Source: 66-474 sp035688305 (GTDB lineage Bacteria > Pseudomonadota > Gammaproteobacteria > Xanthomonadales > Rhodanobacteraceae). From it: a stretch of 22,760 nt of DNA. Positions 1 through 8,200 of the stretch are shown here, one piece after another. The stretch spans positions 1 to 22,760 of the forward strand of contig DASSNC010000107.1 in the NCBI GenBank assembly GCA_035688305.1, in the 5' to 3' direction. Both the position numbers and the translations under genes were made by a program. The number at the start of each line of letters is the position of its first letter. Position 1 is the first letter of the stretch. The notes beneath the pieces were generated by a model. The model did not search any database. It worked only from the letters and a program-made list of their open reading frames with translations, and was not told the origin of the DNA.

Positions 1-587
1 TGCTTGAGCGCCTCCTGCTTGCCCATCTGTGCCGGGCCCATCGCGCCGCTGGCTTCGCCGGGCGCGGCACCGCCACCAACCTGGAAGCCATCACTCGACG
101 CCTGGCCCTCTTCCGGCGAACCTGCCATGACTTCGTCGAACTTGTCCTTCAGGGTCTCCAGCTTGACCTTGTCGAACTCGGATGAAATCCCCAGCAGCGC
201 ATTCTTGAGATGCCGCGTCTCCAGCATGCCGACGATCAGGTAACCGGTGCGCACCTGCGCCTCACCGAACATGAGGGTCGCAAACACCCAGCCGCGTTCA
301 ACTGCTTCCTCGACGTTGCTGGAAAGATCGGTGAGCGAGGTGGAACCGCGCGGCAGGCGATCGAGCGCCTCGGTGACGTCGCGCGCGAGATTGGAGGGGT
401 TGATGTTGAACTGCTTGACGATGTGGTGCAGATCGGAATCCTGCAATTGCAGGATCTGGTGGATCCAGTGCACCAACTCGACGTACGGGTTGCCGCGCAA
501 CTTGCAGAACACCGTGGCACTTTCGATGCCCCGGTAGGCGAGCTTGTTGAGTTTTCCAAACAACGCGGTGCGACTGATCTCGGCCAT
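1..587 (-). CDS. tssH: T6SS sheath-recycling AAA+ ATPase TssH/ClpV, N-terminal part (cut by window edge)
   Basis: The frame is open from the ATG at 587 to the left window edge, giving about 195 residues. It starts MAEISRTALFGKLNKLAYRG and reads like the ClpV N-terminal (Clp-N) substrate-binding domain: paired helical repeats with VELVHWIHQIL, LARDVTEALDRLPRG and WVFATLMFGEAQVRTGYL. A linker rich in Gly, Ala and Ser begins near residue 165. The two AAA+ modules lie outside the window. In the family this hexamer disassembles contracted TssB/TssC sheath in the cytoplasm so subunits can be reused. It is the last visible gene of the operon, 78 bp after tssG, with AAGGA about 9 nt before the start. 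Its position after tssG matches HSI-I-type clusters. The identification rests on the N-domain and gene order because no Walker motif is in view. Confidence 0.93.
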   Translation of the reverse strand, partial: MAEISRTALFGKLNKLAYRGIESATVFCKLRGNPYVELVHWIHQILQLQDSDLHHIVKQFNINPSNLARDVTEALDRLPRGSTSLTDLSSNVEEAVERGWVFATLMFGEAQVRTGYLIVGMLETRHLKNALLGISSEFDKVKLETLKDKFDEVMAGSPEEGQASSDGFQVGGGAAPGEASGAMGPAQMGKQEALK

Positions 588-665
588 GAATCTATCCTTC
601 TCGAGTAATGTTCAATGTCACTTTGAGGCGAAACGAATGGGTTGATGGTTGTCGGAGTGCATGCT

Positions 666-1688
666 TCACCCCGCCGGCCGCAGCACGACCTGGTCGGCGT
701 CGGCATCACGGCGCGGCGCGCCCATCCACGTCGAAAGTCCCATGCGGCCTGACTTGCCAAGCTTGATGGACGGCACATCCTCGCGCCGCAACACCAGCTG
801 CACATCCCAGGACTTTTCTTCGCCCACGTAGGTTTTCACTGCCGCCACCAGTTGCTTCAGGGTTTCGCCGCCCGGCAGGAATCCGTTGAAGCGATCGAGC
901 GACATCGGTCCGATGCGCAAGCGGAAGCGTTGCTGCGCACCCCACACGTATTCACCCGCGACCGCGGTGCGCCCTAGGCACGCGACTTCCTCGGACGCGC
1001 CGAGGCGCAGGTGTGCATCCACGGGCAGGCGCATCCACTCGGCCACGAATTCGATCACGCGTACGCGGATCCGGAAGAAGCTGCCAAGCAGGTGCTGCAA
1101 GCCTTCCGCATTGCGCGCCTGCGTGACCAGGCGGCCCGTGAAGAAACGCTTGAAACGATCGGGCAGCGCATCGCGATCCGCCAGGCCAGGTGTCGCCAGA
1201 CCCACCAAGGCGTTCATGTAGGTACGAAAGTGATCGCGCTCGGCACGATCACGCTGCACGGTCGGCTGCGCATCCGCCCAGGCCCGGTAGAACAGGCTGA
1301 TGAGGCGGTGGTGGAAAAGGTCCACGAAGGCATCCAGGGTATGGTCCTTCGCGTGGCGCATGCGTTCGAGCGCATACTCGGTGAGGTGCAGGGGCAGCGG
1401 ACCGTTGGGTCCAAACAATCCGAAACCGAATATGTCCAGCTTCGGCGGACGGCCTTCGGAACCAGGTTCGAACCGATCAATGTCGCGCGGCGCGAATGCC
1501 AGCGACGGCGTCCCGCCGAGGCGCACGGCATCGTCGCTGGGACGGGTCGACTCACCCAGGCGCGGGCGCTCGGGGTATGCGCATTCGATCCGGCGCAGCG
1601 CCTCGAACAGCTCGAACGCTTCCGGCGTCTCCTGCAGCGCGCGTTGCAGCGCTACAGGATCTGGCGCTTGCCGAGCCGTGCGGGCCAT
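666..1688 (-). CDS. tssG: T6SS baseplate protein TssG (VasB/ImpH family)
   Basis: This is a complete 340-aa protein starting MARTARQAPDPVALQRALQE. It shows typical TssG features: an N-terminal segment with FELFEALRRIE, then RLGGTPSLAFAPRDI, FGLFGPNGPLPLHLTEYA, a DHTLDAFVDLFHHRLISLFY stretch, and a C-terminal half with FRIRVRVIEF and LGASEEVACLGR. TssG partners TssF and TssE in the cytoplasmic T6SS baseplate wedge. The ATG at 1688 lies inside the end of tssF (37-bp overlap), implying translational coupling. No signal peptide is seen, as expected. Length and neighbours fit the family, and nothing looks broken. Confidence 0.95.
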   Translation of the reverse strand: MARTARQAPDPVALQRALQETPEAFELFEALRRIECAYPERPRLGESTRPSDDAVRLGGTPSLAFAPRDIDRFEPGSEGRPPKLDIFGFGLFGPNGPLPLHLTEYALERMRHAKDHTLDAFVDLFHHRLISLFYRAWADAQPTVQRDRAERDHFRTYMNALVGLATPGLADRDALPDRFKRFFTGRLVTQARNAEGLQHLLGSFFRIRVRVIEFVAEWMRLPVDAHLRLGASEEVACLGRTAVAGEYVWGAQQRFRLRIGPMSLDRFNGFLPGGETLKQLVAAVKTYVGEEKSWDVQLVLRREDVPSIKLGKSGRMGLSTWMGAPRRDADADQVVLRPAG

Positions 1689-3535
1689 CGGGCCACCTCG
1701 TTGCGTTCCAGGGTGCGCAAGACTGTTTCAGTGAAGGAATTCACCGATGCATAACGCGCGAAGAAATGTTGCATCACCGCGCCGAGCAGGAAGGCACCAG
1801 TGCCTTCGAAGGCACCGTCGTCGCAGGTGAGGGTGATTTCCAGGCCACGGCCGAAGGTAATCGGACCCGGCACCGGGATCCGTCGCACCACCGAACTCGA
1901 ACGCACCGACTTCACGCCCTCGATCTGGCGGCGCGCGCTGGCATCGAATTCGTCGCAGTACAGCGTCAGCATCTCACGCAGCGCTGCGGCGCCTTCGTTG
2001 GCGTCGCTGTCGAGCAGCGACAGGTAATTGAGCTGCAAATGGCTGATCAGGCGCCACGCGGACTCGCCGCTCGCCACCGACGCACGCGGTTTGGTGGGTC
2101 CTGCCACGCAGCGGATCGAAGTCACCGGCGCACCGGTGTCGATGCTGAAATCCGTGCTCGCCTTGCCGACCGGCATCTGCAATGGCAAGTCGCGATTGGT
2201 GCACAAAAGGCGCATGCCCAACTGGCGCAGGCTGTTGGAAAACGGCGCATCGTCGGCGTCCACCAGCGAGATGAACATTTCGCTGCCCACGTAACTGGAA
2301 CGCGCGCCATCGCGTTTTTGCCGGCTCGACAGCAGGCGTGGCTCGCGGCGCACGGTGTAGAAGGCGTTGCTGCGTGCGTGCCAGATCCGCTGGTCGCAGC
2401 CATAGAACGGCTGGAAGCGTTGCTCGGGTTCCTGGCTGTCGCCGTAACCTTCGACGTCGCTGACCGAATGGATTTCGAAATCCATCGGCCGCGCGCGGTC
2501 GGCAAGGACGTGATATTCCATCAGCCCGCTTTTGAGATGGATGCGGTCTGCGCGGCGCGGAAACAAATTGATTGCGGGCGTGCAGAACAGACGGAAGTTG
2601 TCGGCGCCGACAGCGTTGTGCAGGCGCGCGACGCCGCGGTCGAACAACGCGATGATCTCGAACTCGGCACCCGGCATGCGCGCGAACACGCGCTTGAGGC
2701 CTGCGAACTCGGCGAACAGGAAGCGTTCCGGACAGGCGAAATATTCCTGCAGCAAGCGATAGCCACTGAACGAGCGGTCGCTGTAGGGCAACAAGGCCTC
2801 GTCGTCGGCAAAGCCCTTGGCCCGGATGTGCGAGGCATCGAGGAACTCGCTGACTACGCCACTCTTGCCGGTCGCGCGCACCACGAAACCAACACCGTTG
2901 CCGAGCAACTGCTCGTACAGGCGCTTGGGCAGTTCGTCGGCACCGGCCAGGAACACCGGCAGCGATTCCACCGGCAGCATTTTGGTTTCGGCGCCGGCCG
3001 TGACCTGGAATTTGAGGCTCAGGCCGGCCCTGACGGTCCGCCCTTCGGGCACCGGCACTTCGGCAGCGGCCAGCGCTGCCGGCGTATCGAAATATTTCGC
3101 GGCCTTCAATTCGATCGGCCACAGGGTAACGTCCTGCGCCGTGCGATACTCGCAAGCGGTGCGTTCGTCGCGCGCGGCGACGCCGCGCAGGGCTGTCTGG
3201 CGCGCCACCGTGTAGCCGGTCGCGAGCGCACTTTCCTTGGGATCGGGGTGCAACTGCACCACGGCCATCGACGGCACCGGCGCAAGATAGTGCGGATACA
3301 CCATTTCCATCAGGTGCTGGGTGAACACCGGAAATTGCGCATCGAGCTTCAACTGGATCCGCGAGGCCAGGAACGCAAAGCCTTCCAGCAGGCGCTCGAC
3401 GTACGGGTCGGCGCATTCGAAACCTTCGAGGCCCAAACGCCCGGCAATCTTCGGATACTCGCGCGCGAACTCGGCACCCATGCCGCGCACGAATTGCAAT
3501 TCGCGGTCGTAGTAGCGGATCAGCCGCGGATCCAT
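1652..3535 (-). CDS. tssF: T6SS baseplate protein TssF (VasA/ImpG family)
   Basis: This is a 627-aa protein with the classic TssF opening, MDPRLIRYYDRELQFVRGMG, then EFAREYPKIAGRLGLEG, DPYVERLLEGFAFLASRIQL and LMEMVYPHYLAPVPSMAVVQ. The C-terminal half has GRGLEITLTCDDGAFEGTGA and FLLGAVMQHFFARYASVNSF, which are also family hallmarks. TssF is the main wedge protein of the T6SS baseplate, binding TssG and the sheath/tube initiation site. The start is only 3 bp after the tssE stop, and the 3-prime end overlaps tssG by 37 bp. Length is usual for the family. Confidence 0.97.
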   Translation of the reverse strand: MDPRLIRYYDRELQFVRGMGAEFAREYPKIAGRLGLEGFECADPYVERLLEGFAFLASRIQLKLDAQFPVFTQHLMEMVYPHYLAPVPSMAVVQLHPDPKESALATGYTVARQTALRGVAARDERTACEYRTAQDVTLWPIELKAAKYFDTPAALAAAEVPVPEGRTVRAGLSLKFQVTAGAETKMLPVESLPVFLAGADELPKRLYEQLLGNGVGFVVRATGKSGVVSEFLDASHIRAKGFADDEALLPYSDRSFSGYRLLQEYFACPERFLFAEFAGLKRVFARMPGAEFEIIALFDRGVARLHNAVGADNFRLFCTPAINLFPRRADRIHLKSGLMEYHVLADRARPMDFEIHSVSDVEGYGDSQEPEQRFQPFYGCDQRIWHARSNAFYTVRREPRLLSSRQKRDGARSSYVGSEMFISLVDADDAPFSNSLRQLGMRLLCTNRDLPLQMPVGKASTDFSIDTGAPVTSIRCVAGPTKPRASVASGESAWRLISHLQLNYLSLLDSDANEGAAALREMLTLYCDEFDASARRQIEGVKSVRSSSVVRRIPVPGPITFGRGLEITLTCDDGAFEGTGAFLLGAVMQHFFARYASVNSFTETVLRTLERNEVARWPARLGKRQIL

Positions 3536-3538
3536 GCC

Positions 3539-4042
3539 TCAGCCCCCCGTATCCGTGACGTTGAAACGACCCGTTTCCAGATCCACTTCGGTCTTGAGGT
3601 AGAGATTCAGCGGCAATGGCTGTGCCCACATTTCCGAGTCGATGCGGAAGCTGAGCGAACGCTGGTCCATGCGTTTGGAGTCGGTACCAACCATCACCTG
3701 CAGTGTTTCGGACGTCAGCCGCGGCTCGAAGGTATGGATTGCCTGTCGCAGCTGCCGCTGCAGCACCGTGCTGTCGATGCCGGCAACCGCCGCGCCAGTC
3801 AAGTCGGGAATGCCGAAGTTGAGGACAGATCGAGCCACGTCCGGATAGTCGGCCAGAACCTCTTCGCCGCCGAGGTTCACGCAGTTGAGCAGCCAGGCGA
3901 CGTCGCGGGTCACGCATTCGCGCAGCTTCGAGGCCGAGATCACACGCTTGTCGCGACTCTCGACCGCCTTTTCCGGCTCATCGTCGGTCAAGCGATCCAG
4001 CAACGAAGGTTGCAGCCGTTCCTGGGTGGTCAGTTCGGCCAT
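3539..4042 (-). CDS. tssE: T6SS baseplate gp25-like protein TssE
   Basis: This 167-aa protein starts MAELTTQERLQPSLLDRLTD, the usual TssE N-terminus. It has the gp25/lysozyme-like baseplate fold motifs: SKLRECVTRDVAWLLNCVNL, DYPDVARSVLNFGIPDLTG, then VLQRQLRQAIHTFEPRLTSE and a C-terminal beta region with LSFRIDSEMW. TssE sits in the baseplate and helps initiate sheath polymerisation. It lacks phage lysozyme activity in the known family. It lies between tagJ (12-bp gap) and tssF (3-bp gap). Length fits the family. Confidence 0.96.
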   Translation of the reverse strand: MAELTTQERLQPSLLDRLTDDEPEKAVESRDKRVISASKLRECVTRDVAWLLNCVNLGGEEVLADYPDVARSVLNFGIPDLTGAAVAGIDSTVLQRQLRQAIHTFEPRLTSETLQVMVGTDSKRMDQRSLSFRIDSEMWAQPLPLNLYLKTEVDLETGRFNVTDTGG

Positions 4043-4054
4043 GGCATCGACTCG

Positions 4055-4846
4055 TCAGCTGACCGCGAACTCGATCGAACGCACATCGAGCAACGAAAAC
4101 TCGTCGGCATCCGTGGCGAGCATGCGCTGCCCGCGGCCCACGTAGGCGTCCTCCGTCATGGCGACCCAATCGGTCTTGCGCGCGAGGGTCAAATCGTCGT
4201 CGCCAAACTGCTCGGAACCCGGATAGCGCGTGGGGACGAACCCGATCGCCTGACCACCATTGCGCCACGTTATCTGGACTGGAGCCCAAATCTTGTCGCG
4301 CAGATCCTCGGGCGCGTCGAATTTCAACAGCTGGATGCGGGAGAACGGCACCCATGCGTAACCGCCTTCCAGCACGACTTCCAGGCACGGCCCGAAACGG
4401 GGGTCGGCATCGGCGATCCACTCAAAGGGCTTGCCGTCAAGCGTGCCGGCGCTGGTGTCAGCCTGCTCCAGTGCCTGCGCGCGTAACGGTGCGGCCTCGG
4501 CGTGCTTGCCCTGTGCATCCAGCTTGAGCGCCTGCAACAACATCGCAACCCAGGCTTCCGGCTCACCCACGATCACGGGCGTCTGGCTGCCCTCGAACAC
4601 CGCCTTGCGGGCGGCCTCGCTGCGCAACAACGCGCTGTATGCGGTCACCATCAGGCTGTTGACGGGATCGAGTTCACCGACCACGTTCAACTGGGTCTGG
4701 GAGCGCTCCCACTCGCCGCGCAACGCCAGCAACTGAAACAGGAAAATGCGACGGCGGACATCCGATGGATGGCTCCGCACCTCCTGGACCAGCAACTGCA
4801 GTGCTTCATCCAGGCGGCCTTCCTTCAGGGCGATTTCCGGAGTCAT
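4055..4846 (-). CDS. tagJ: T6SS accessory protein TagJ/ImpE
   Basis: This 263-aa protein matches ImpE/TagJ (HsiE1-like). The N-terminal half is helical and tetratricopeptide-like (IALKEGRLDEALQLLVQEVR, HPSDVRRRIFLFQLLALRGE, ERSQTQLNVVGELDP). The second half has the ImpE signature region: GKPFEWIADADPRFGPCLEV, GYAWVPFSRIQ and FVPTRYPGSE. In P. aeruginosa HsiE1 binds the N-terminal helix of the TssB sheath protein and is thought to assist ClpV-linked sheath recycling. GAGGGG lies about 7 nt before the ATG. It follows hcp after a 207-bp gap that contains a strong stem-loop, so its transcript level may differ from that of hcp. It carries its TagJ-class partner genes tssB, tssC and tssH in the same operon. 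Confidence 0.94.
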   Translation of the reverse strand: MTPEIALKEGRLDEALQLLVQEVRSHPSDVRRRIFLFQLLALRGEWERSQTQLNVVGELDPVNSLMVTAYSALLRSEAARKAVFEGSQTPVIVGEPEAWVAMLLQALKLDAQGKHAEAAPLRAQALEQADTSAGTLDGKPFEWIADADPRFGPCLEVVLEGGYAWVPFSRIQLLKFDAPEDLRDKIWAPVQITWRNGGQAIGFVPTRYPGSEQFGDDDLTLARKTDWVAMTEDAYVGRGQRMLATDADEFSLLDVRSIEFAVS

Positions 4847-4987
4847 GCAATACCCCTCGATGAGGAAAGTGGGCAGGCGCGACCCCGCGTGTACGTTACG
4901 GCGCTTGTGGGCAACACCGGCCCGGGTAGACCCGACTCAACCGAACGTTGGCGGTATCGGTCGGCTCCGCATCTGCGCCCTCGAGCC

Positions 4988-5023
4988 GCACCGGCAGGCC
5001 GTGTTGCCACAGCCTGCCGGTGC
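4988..5023 (-). terminator. Strong stem-loop in the hcp 3-prime region (no U-tract)
   Basis: The 12-bp arms 4988-4999 (GCACCGGCAGGC) and 5012-5023 (GCCTGCCGGTGC) are perfect inverted repeats with a 12-nt loop. The element is 30 nt after the hcp stop on the transcribed minus strand. No T-run follows the stem, so it is not a standard intrinsic terminator. It more likely stabilises the hcp mRNA end or partly attenuates read-through into tagJ. The structure is seen directly; the role is inferred. Confidence 0.6.
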
Positions 5024-5053
5024 CCCCACGGGCAATGCGTACGGGTCGATCAA

Positions 5054-5557
5054 TCAGGCCTTCTTGACCTCGGTGATGTCGTAGGCGAATTCCTTCTTGC
5101 CGCCCGACGGCTTGCCATGGTCGTCCTGTTCCTGGAACGAGTAGGTGAACTTGCCGAAGTGCAGGGTGATGTTTTCGGTAATGCGATCTTCGCCGCCACT
5201 GCCACCGGTAGACACCGAGGTGATCAACACACCCTTGTCCAACGCAATCGTGATGAAGTCGGTCTGCTCACCGGTTGCATTGGTGACGTACAACCAGCCT
5301 TTTTCGATGCGCGACCCAGTGCAGCAGGCATCCAACAGTGCATTGGAGCAGCCGTCGACATACTTGGTGATGGAAATGTCCTGGATGTGCGCCTTGCCGC
5401 CGCTGGCCGAACCCGAACCGGAATGCAAGTCACCGGTATTGGCGACCCCCCACGACCACGCGAGGATCGGAATTTCGCCCTTGTGCTTGGCGTGGTTGGA
5501 CGCGCCCTTGACGGCAACCTTGCCGCCTTCGAACTTGATATGCATGTCAAATGACAT
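5054..5557 (-). CDS. hcp: T6SS tube protein Hcp
   Basis: This 167-aa protein starts MSFDMHIKFEGGKVAVKGAS and shows Hcp motifs: GEIPILAWSWGVAN, GKAHIQDISITKYVDGCSNA, LLDACCTGSRIEKGWLYVTN and a C-terminal FTYSFQEQDDHGK...KKEFAYDITEV strand set. Hcp hexamers stack into the inner tube, are exported with each firing, and can carry effectors. It has no signal peptide, as expected. A good GGAG-type ribosome site lies before the ATG. The gene sits between tssC (135-bp gap) and tagJ (207-bp gap), the two longest gaps of the operon, with a strong hairpin downstream. That layout suggests hcp is expressed at a different level from its neighbours, consistent with its high copy need. Confidence 0.97.
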   Translation of the reverse strand: MSFDMHIKFEGGKVAVKGASNHAKHKGEIPILAWSWGVANTGDLHSGSGSASGGKAHIQDISITKYVDGCSNALLDACCTGSRIEKGWLYVTNATGEQTDFITIALDKGVLITSVSTGGSGGEDRITENITLHFGKFTYSFQEQDDHGKPSGGKKEFAYDITEVKKA

Positions 5558-5692
5558 GAGTCTTCTCCTCGATTTTTCCGTTGATGAAGTGATCTACCCG
5601 ACCGCACCGCAATACGACCAGCTGCGGTCACCGCTCCCGTGACGCCCCCGCATGGCGCCGCGTTTCCTCGTGCCCGTGCCCGTTTCCGGGCC

Positions 5693-7192
5693 TCAGGCCT
5701 TGGCTGCCGACGGCAGCCGCGACACCAGCCGCAATGACACCGTCAGGCCTTCCAGCTGATAATGCGGCCGCAGGAAGAACTTCGAGGAGTAGTACCCCGG
5801 AGCGCCTTCGATTTCCTCGACCACCACCTCGGCCGCAGCCAGCGGCTTGCGTGCCTTGGTCTCCTCGCTGGAGTTGTCCGGATCGCCGTCGATGTACTGC
5901 GAGATCCAGTTGGTCAGCCAGCTCTGGATCGATTCGCGGGTGGAGAACGAACCAATCTTGTCGCGCACGATGCACTTCAGGTAATGCGCGAAGCGGCAGC
6001 ATGCGAACATGTACGGCAAGCGAGCGCCGAGCGCCGCGTTGGCGGTCGCGTCCGGGTTGTCGTATTCCTCGGGCTTGTTCAAGGACTGCGCGCTGATGAA
6101 CGCCGCCATGTCCGAATTCTTGCGGTGCACCAGCGGCATCAGGCCCAGCTTGTCCAGCTCGGCCGAACGCCGGTCGGTGATCGCGATTTCGGTTGGGCAC
6201 TTCATGTCCACGCCGCCGTCATCACTCGGGAAGGTGTGTACCGGCAAGCCCTCGACCGAACCGCCGGACTCGATGCCGCGAATGCGCGAGCACCAGCCAT
6301 ACATCTTGAATGAACGGGTGATGTTGACCGCCATCGCGTAGGCAGCGTTCTGCCAGCAGTACTTCGAGGAATCCGCGCCCGAGGTGTCTTCCTCGAAATC
6401 GAACTCTTCGACGGGGTCGGTCTTGGCGCCGTAGGGCAGGCGCGACAGCGTGCGCGGCATGGCCAGGGCGAGGTAACGGGAATCATCGGATTCGCGCAGC
6501 GAGCGCCAGGCTGCGTAATCGGGCGTGGAGAAGATCTTGGCCAGGTCACGCGGATTGGAAAGCTCGCTCCAGCTGTCCATGCCCAGCAGGGTGTGATTGG
6601 CCGCGGCCAGGAACGGCGCATGCGAAGCGGCAGCCACTTGCGCGATGCCGTTCAGCAGCTCGACATCGGGCGGGCTGTGGTCGAAGTAGTAATCGCCGAC
6701 CAGGCAACCATAGGGCTCGCCGCCCAGCTGGCCGTATTCCTCTTCGTAGACCTTCTTGAAGATCGGGCTCTGATCCCACGCCGTGCCTTTGTAGCGCTTC
6801 AGGGTCTTGCCCAGTTCCTTCTTGGAAATGTTGAAGACGCGGATCTTCAACTGCTGGTCGGTCTCGGTGTTGTTGACCAGGTAATGCAGGCCACGCCATG
6901 CACCCTCCAGTTTCTGGAAATCCTCGTGGTGCATGATGAGGTTCATCTGCTCGCTGATCTTGCGATCAAGCTCGCCGATGTAGGCGTTGATGGTCTCGGT
7001 GAGATCTTCCGAGACGATGTCGCCTTTGCCGAGCACCTGTTCGGCAAGGGTGCGTACGGCGGACTCGACCTCTTCCTTGGCACGCTCGCTCTTGGGTTTG
7101 AATTCCTTGCTGAGCAGGGCGGCAAAATCGCCACCCGCCTCGGCGGTCTGTTCCGCAGCCTGGGCGGTTTCGGTTGCTTTCTGGGCGGCCAT
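5693..7192 (-). CDS. tssC: T6SS sheath large subunit TssC (VipB)
   Basis: This 499-aa protein is a clear TssC: after an Ala/Thr-rich N-terminus it has the helix FAALLSKEFKPKSERAKEEV, then MNLIMHHEDFQKLEGAWRGL, IFKKVYEEEYGQLGGEPYG, FLAAANHTLLGMDSW and the near-universal PYGAKTDPVEEFDFEE region. The C-terminus has FAHYLKCIVRDKIGSF, QSWLTNWISQYIDGD, and FFLRPHYQLEGLTVSLRLVS. With TssB it forms the contractile sheath around Hcp in the cytoplasm. The ATG is 5 bp after the tssB stop, so the two are translated together. A small hairpin (5678-5691, 5-bp stem) lies just after its stop. Length is normal. Confidence 0.98.
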   Translation of the reverse strand: MAAQKATETAQAAEQTAEAGGDFAALLSKEFKPKSERAKEEVESAVRTLAEQVLGKGDIVSEDLTETINAYIGELDRKISEQMNLIMHHEDFQKLEGAWRGLHYLVNNTETDQQLKIRVFNISKKELGKTLKRYKGTAWDQSPIFKKVYEEEYGQLGGEPYGCLVGDYYFDHSPPDVELLNGIAQVAAASHAPFLAAANHTLLGMDSWSELSNPRDLAKIFSTPDYAAWRSLRESDDSRYLALAMPRTLSRLPYGAKTDPVEEFDFEEDTSGADSSKYCWQNAAYAMAVNITRSFKMYGWCSRIRGIESGGSVEGLPVHTFPSDDGGVDMKCPTEIAITDRRSAELDKLGLMPLVHRKNSDMAAFISAQSLNKPEEYDNPDATANAALGARLPYMFACCRFAHYLKCIVRDKIGSFSTRESIQSWLTNWISQYIDGDPDNSSEETKARKPLAAAEVVVEEIEGAPGYYSSKFFLRPHYQLEGLTVSLRLVSRLPSAAKA

Positions 7193-7197
7193 CTTGC

Positions 7198-7719
7198 TTA
7201 CTCCTTCTCGGCTTCGTCAGCGGCGTCCGGCTTGGGGGCCGACGTCAGCGATTGCAACAGCGCCGGATCGCGGATTGCGTTGGCAATCAGCTTTTCAGCG
7301 CCCGCCTTGCCATCCATGTAGGTGTTGAGGTTGGCCAGCTGGGTGCGCGCTTCGAGCAACTTGGCGACTGCACCGACCTTGCGCGCCACCGCCGCCGGCG
7401 AGAAATCGTCCATGCTCTCGAAACTGACATCGACGTTCAGGTTGCCCTCGCCCGTCAGCGTGTTGGGCACCGCGAAGGTCACCCGCGGCTTCATGGAGTG
7501 CAAGCGGCTGTCGAAGTTGTCGACATCGATTTCGAGCGCCTTGCGCTCGTCAACCGCGGGCAATTCGGAATTGTTGGACCCGGACAGGTCGGACATCACG
7601 CCCATCACGAACGGAACCTGCACCTTTTTCTGGGCCCCGAAGATCTCGACGTCGTACTCGATCTGCACGCGCGGAGCGCGATTGCGTGCGATGAACTTCT
7701 GACTACTTTGCTTGGCCAT
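7198..7719 (-). CDS. tssB: T6SS sheath small subunit TssB (VipA)
   Basis: This 173-aa protein starts MAKQSSQKFIARNRAPRVQI and contains the TssB core: QVPFVMGVMSDLSG, KALEIDVDNFDSRLHSMKPR, LNVDVSFESMDDFSPAAVAR and LLEARTQLANLNTYMDGKAG. It forms the contractile sheath with TssC. I chose the ATG at 7719 because a perfect GGAGG sits 6 nt upstream and family similarity starts there. The frame stays open upstream to 8133, but that extension has no family similarity. It is the first gene of the visible T6SS operon, so the operon promoter should lie in 7720-8232. Confidence 0.97.
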   Translation of the reverse strand: MAKQSSQKFIARNRAPRVQIEYDVEIFGAQKKVQVPFVMGVMSDLSGSNNSELPAVDERKALEIDVDNFDSRLHSMKPRVTFAVPNTLTGEGNLNVDVSFESMDDFSPAAVARKVGAVAKLLEARTQLANLNTYMDGKAGAEKLIANAIRDPALLQSLTSAPKPDAADEAEKE

Positions 7720-8031
7720 ACCGTGCCTCCTGGAGAAATGAAACCCGAGCGGTGGTGTGAAAGGCGTGCCACCGTGCCGAAACACTATCCGTCTGCGCCA
7801 CCTCGGCACCGGCGGGTTGCCTGCCGCACCGACGGTTGGCCGCCTGTGAGAAACCTCATCAGGCGGCAGCCCGCACACGCCGTGCATGGCATGTACATCG
7901 GCACGACATTGGAAGATGCGCATCCCACGCAGGACCCCTCCCGCTCCTTGCCGATCCGTCGACGCAACCCGCAGCGCTTGCCGCACCACGGCCCTCGCGA
8001 AACGCCATATCGCGGATCGGTAGAGCGAATG

Positions 8032-8060
8032 ACTCTGCCACCCGGAAAATGCAAAGTCAA
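8032..8060 (-). promoter_or_regulatory. Candidate sigma-70 promoter for the T6SS operon
   Basis: On the minus strand TTGACT (8055-8060, 5 of 6 consensus) is followed after 17 bp by CAGAGT (8032-8037, 3 of 6). It points toward tssB, about 310 bp away. The -10 box is poor and the leader would be long, so this is only a candidate. Confidence 0.25.
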
Positions 8061-8154
8061 TCACATTCTGGCGGATCACGGCCCGACGCTGACGCGCCGC
8101 ACCGCGGTGACCGCCGAATTGAACCGAAACCAAGGCGTAGCGGTCACGCCACCG

Positions 8155-8169
8155 GCAACCAGCGGGCCA
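8155..8169 (-). promoter_or_regulatory. Sigma-54-like -24/-12 element facing tssB
   Basis: Read on the minus strand this is TGGCCC, 5 bases, TTGC. It differs at one position from TGGCAC-N5-TTGC and keeps GG and GC at the correct 10-bp separation. Several known T6SS operons use sigma-54. It is about 435 bp from tssB and no activator gene is in view. A match this short could arise by chance. Confidence 0.2.
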
Positions 8170-8191
8170 CGGCGGTTGCGGGTGACGCGCA

Positions 8192-8200
8192 TGCTAGGCT
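8192..8200 (+). promoter_or_regulatory. Candidate extended -10 promoter of mltB-rlpA
   Basis: TGCTAGGCT fits the extended -10 pattern TGnTAnnnT. The predicted start near 8207 gives a leader of about 26 nt to the mltB ATG. No well-spaced -35 was found, which extended -10 promoters can tolerate. Confidence 0.4.

Noticed and set aside
1496..4486. Very long plus-strand open frame antisense to tssG, tssF, tssE and tagJ
   Set aside because: It has no recognisable domain, is rich in His/Arg/Gln, and is the usual shadow frame of GC-rich codons. The minus-strand genes explain the region completely.
5558..5692. Separate hcp promoter in the tssC-hcp gap
   Set aside because: A TTGCGG was seen but no acceptable -10 at 16-18 bp, so I do not call a promoter.
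7198..8133. Longer TssB with an N-terminal extension to 8133
   Set aside because: The extension lacks TssB similarity, while the ATG at 7719 has a perfect GGAGG at good spacing.
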